A stretch of 64,000 nt of DNA from the NCBI RefSeq assembly GCF_039555335.1, contig NC_092629.1, positions 4,421,912-4,485,911 of the forward strand. Direction: 5' to 3'. Below the pieces are notes generated by a model, which saw only the letters and a program-made list of their open reading frames with translations, was not told where the DNA came from and did no database searches. Numbering within the stretch: position 1 is the first letter of the stretch; each line of letters starts with the position of its first letter. This document shows positions 61,505-64,000 of this stretch, one piece after another. The stretch is from Amphiura filiformis. Taxonomy: Eukaryota > Echinodermata > Ophiuroidea > Amphilepidida > Amphiuridae. A program made the translations under genes and the position numbers.

Positions 61505-64000
61505 GGTATGGCTCAGAGGGCTTTCAGAGTTATGCGGGGGGCTTAATGGCTTAATGGCCAAAAAATGGCCGATTTTACATTTTAACAAAGTGCGGGGGGG
61601 CTTCAGCTAACAACACTCCAACAACTCGCCAAAACACAACTCGCCACTCCCGAAAATCAGTAAGGTACTGACTGTGGTGTGGTGGGTGTATTGTTGCAGA
61701 TAGACATACTGCCGGTATAAAATCTGGCTACAAAATCTGAAAATCAATACAAAATCTCAATTTCACCAAAAAGTGAGGCACAGGGTTTTGTCATTTAGGC
61801 CTGCCATTGATTTCTTCTTGTCCAATCTTTATTAAAATTGAGCTAGTTAAATTGTTACACTTTATAATTTATGATTAAATTAAAGGTAACCAAATGACAG
61901 ATGTGTAGCGCTATAACTATTTCAATAATTGCATAATTTCCTTTTTTATTTTTCCTTTTGATAACCAAGATGAAATCAAATTGACAGTAGCAATATAATA
62001 GGCGAGGTCAGTCATAGAACACTGGGCCTACTGTAATGGACAAAGTTTGATGTGTGCCGAGTTTGTTTGGGGCCGAGTTTGTAACGATTCGAGATCCATC
62101 ATTTTTTGACCATCAACTGACCGGTATTTATGAGTTCCAAAAGTAGCCACTCTGGTAGCCATACCAAGTAGCCAACTAGATACAGACTTTAAGGTACATA
62201 TTTCGAGGTGCATAACAGACACAAAATTTGTGTCATAACAAACACCAAATTGGTGTCGATGACCTGACATGCATGCATTCTTGTGTGATGGTCTTTCAAT
62301 TTGTGCCGAGTGTCCTTGGCATACTTGACTATGCTTCAGTGGTCATGAAAGGATTCAATAGATAACCTCTGCCCCACTAATCCCCAGCTATTGTCTGAAA
62401 TTGCACCTCGGAAGATATATTATAACAACTCAGTCCCTCAAATGATAGTCATATAACGACCAAAAGATAAATGACTGACTATCATTGAGGACTGAGTTCC
62501 GCAGTCTAGTAGCCAACCGCAAAAGTGCTTCTCAAATACATCGAATTTGCACAGTTGAATCTCAGATTTCAAGACGTTTTCATGATTTTGGGTTGCCATA
62601 ATCATGGATTGGGTACAGAGTTTAAAAGATTACAATGCAACAAAGGAAGAAAGTAAGTTAAAAGATCATTCAATGATAAGCTTAAAACTTTGTTCGAAAT
62701 GTTCTAACTTTCGTATGAACAACCGATAGCTTGTGATACGAAAGTTAGAACTTGCAAGGATGTTATCGTATGTAACGTACTTGTTTACATGTACGTGTGA
62801 TACATGTACGCAGTTGCCATACAGAGTACAATTTCATGCATATGAATAAAAACTTCTTCCTCAAGTTAGTTGTTGTCTCCAAAATATCATGAAATAGTTC
62901 GTGACATATTACCGACACACTGTACTATAATATTTTCTTAAATTTTCATACATGTACATTTAAAAACGTCAATATTCGTTTCTCCGAACGGCTTCGATCA
63001 ACGCCGTGTTTCTGCTGTATATGCACCCACTGACCTCCAGCAGTGTTGCCAAAAGTCGATCGATTGTTTTTAAAATTCATACATTGGTATCTATGGGATA
63101 GCAAAATACCATAAATTGCCTACGCCAGATTTGAAAAGTTGCTCAATTACTTTCTTAACCATCAATTGGTGTCTATTGGACAGGAAACTGTAGTGTGGAA
63201 AATCTTCAAAAGTCATCCTTTTGGGCTACTAAGTCGCTGCTTTGCCAATCCTGAACTCCGCTGACGTGCTTATTCCACCAGCCGTCTACACTGCGCATGT
63301 ACTGTGACCACTGATCAGTGACTGTGACTGATTATGACCCGGATGTACCCAATTGAAAAAGGTCGTCTCTAGCGTGTACATCGGTGACAGTAAATCAGCC
63401 ATGATCATTGCTCGGAGCATCGCACTGCTGTGACCTAAAACATCTCCAGAATGTACTTCAAAGATGTATTTTTCTCTAAAAGTAAGCAACCTTGAATCAA
63501 GATACATTATGTTAGTCCAGGAAAATTGTAGCCAAAAGTGACATTCGGAAGAATGTTTTTTACTATGCGTTATAAAAAGTATCAACGCTATGCAGCAGCG
63601 TTTTCAAATAGCGTAAGTTCTATCTTATGCACACATAACTCTCGTGTCGTCGTGCATAAAAGATAGATTTTTCGATCAATTAAAACTAGACTCGCTTGCC
63701 AGTCCTATATACGCCGTACCTATGTATATTGAGGACTGGCTTACGCCATTTTGGATGTCAATGGGAAATACACATTTAACGATTTGCGCCGGTTAGAAAC
63801 TTGAAAAAAAATCTTTAAAATTTCATCAATCCAATGTATATAAAAGTGGTACCAACCGTATTGTGCTTGCTAATTTAAGACTCGGTTGAAACAAAATTAA
63901 GGATCGAAAGCATTTTAGTGTCCAAAAAGGCAAAATTATCGTCAAAGTTCTGCGAAATCGGCACCCTTGCGAAGGGTTCAGAATTGAATCGAACGAAAAT
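61505..64000. other. non-genic right end with three hairpins
   Basis: No gene recognised. Hairpins: 62428-62503 ('aactcagtcctcaa..atgatagtca' type), 62700-62752 ('tgttctaactttcgtat' / 'atacgaaagttagaact') and 63697-63745 ('gccagtcctatata' / 'tatattgaggactggc'). The GC rises slightly after 62980; the 63286-63585 minus frame has no likeness I recognise. Confidence 0.5.

Noticed and set aside
63286-63585. 99-codon minus-strand frame near the right edge
   Set aside because: No family likeness, no convincing splice or start context, and part of it overlaps a fragment of the 29009-29343 repeat.

Overview
The window is animal nuclear DNA: two intron-split host genes sit in a dense bed of nested transposons. 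Codon usage, GT-AG introns, CR1/L2-type and RLE-type LINE relics, a tRNA-derived SINE, and many hAT, Tc1/mariner and TTAA-type non-autonomous elements suggest a marine invertebrate deuterostome (echinoderm or hemichordate) with a large genome. The species is inference; nothing in the sequence fixes it.

Host gene 1, plus strand, 5072-13278, is the Golgi PAPS transporter PAPST1/SLC35B2. It has three coding exons, 438 codons and a complete reading frame. Host gene 2, minus strand, 46373-31779, is PRORP (MRPP3), the protein-only catalytic subunit of mitochondrial RNase P. It has seven coding exons assembled here from splice sites and homology. All catalytic aspartates and zinc ligands are present, but a one-base frameshift lies in exon 2. 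The genes converge: PAPST1 delivers the sulfate donor to the Golgi, PRORP trims tRNA 5' ends in mitochondria. They are neighbours, not pathway partners.

Layout: 1-5071, upstream of PAPST1, holds MITEs (one 6-bp TSD, two 8-bp TSDs) and a broken TTAA-type element. 5301-12297, the PAPST1 introns, hold a Helitron-like element, MITEs, a hairpin and a tRNA-like SINE piece. 13279-31576, between the genes, holds a SINE, an octamer-rich repeat, a 1.78-kb foldback, hAT and mariner elements and a LINE tail. 31577-46373 is the PRORP gene; its introns hold a 5'-truncated CR1/L2-like LINE, an RLE-LINE fragment, and degenerate duplicated copies of PRORP exon 3 among CACTCA-type minisatellites. 46400-54060 holds LINE relics and a 5.9-kb nested transposon, 47201-53140. 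54061-64000 holds a 2.5-kb foldback, a triple nest and short hairpins, with no gene recognised.

The most unusual structures are (i) the 47201-53140 element, with 29-bp TIRs, a 6-bp TSD and a repeated DNA word pair, invaded by a second TIR element with its own repeated word; (ii) the PRORP exon-3 duplications; and (iii) the PRORP frameshift.
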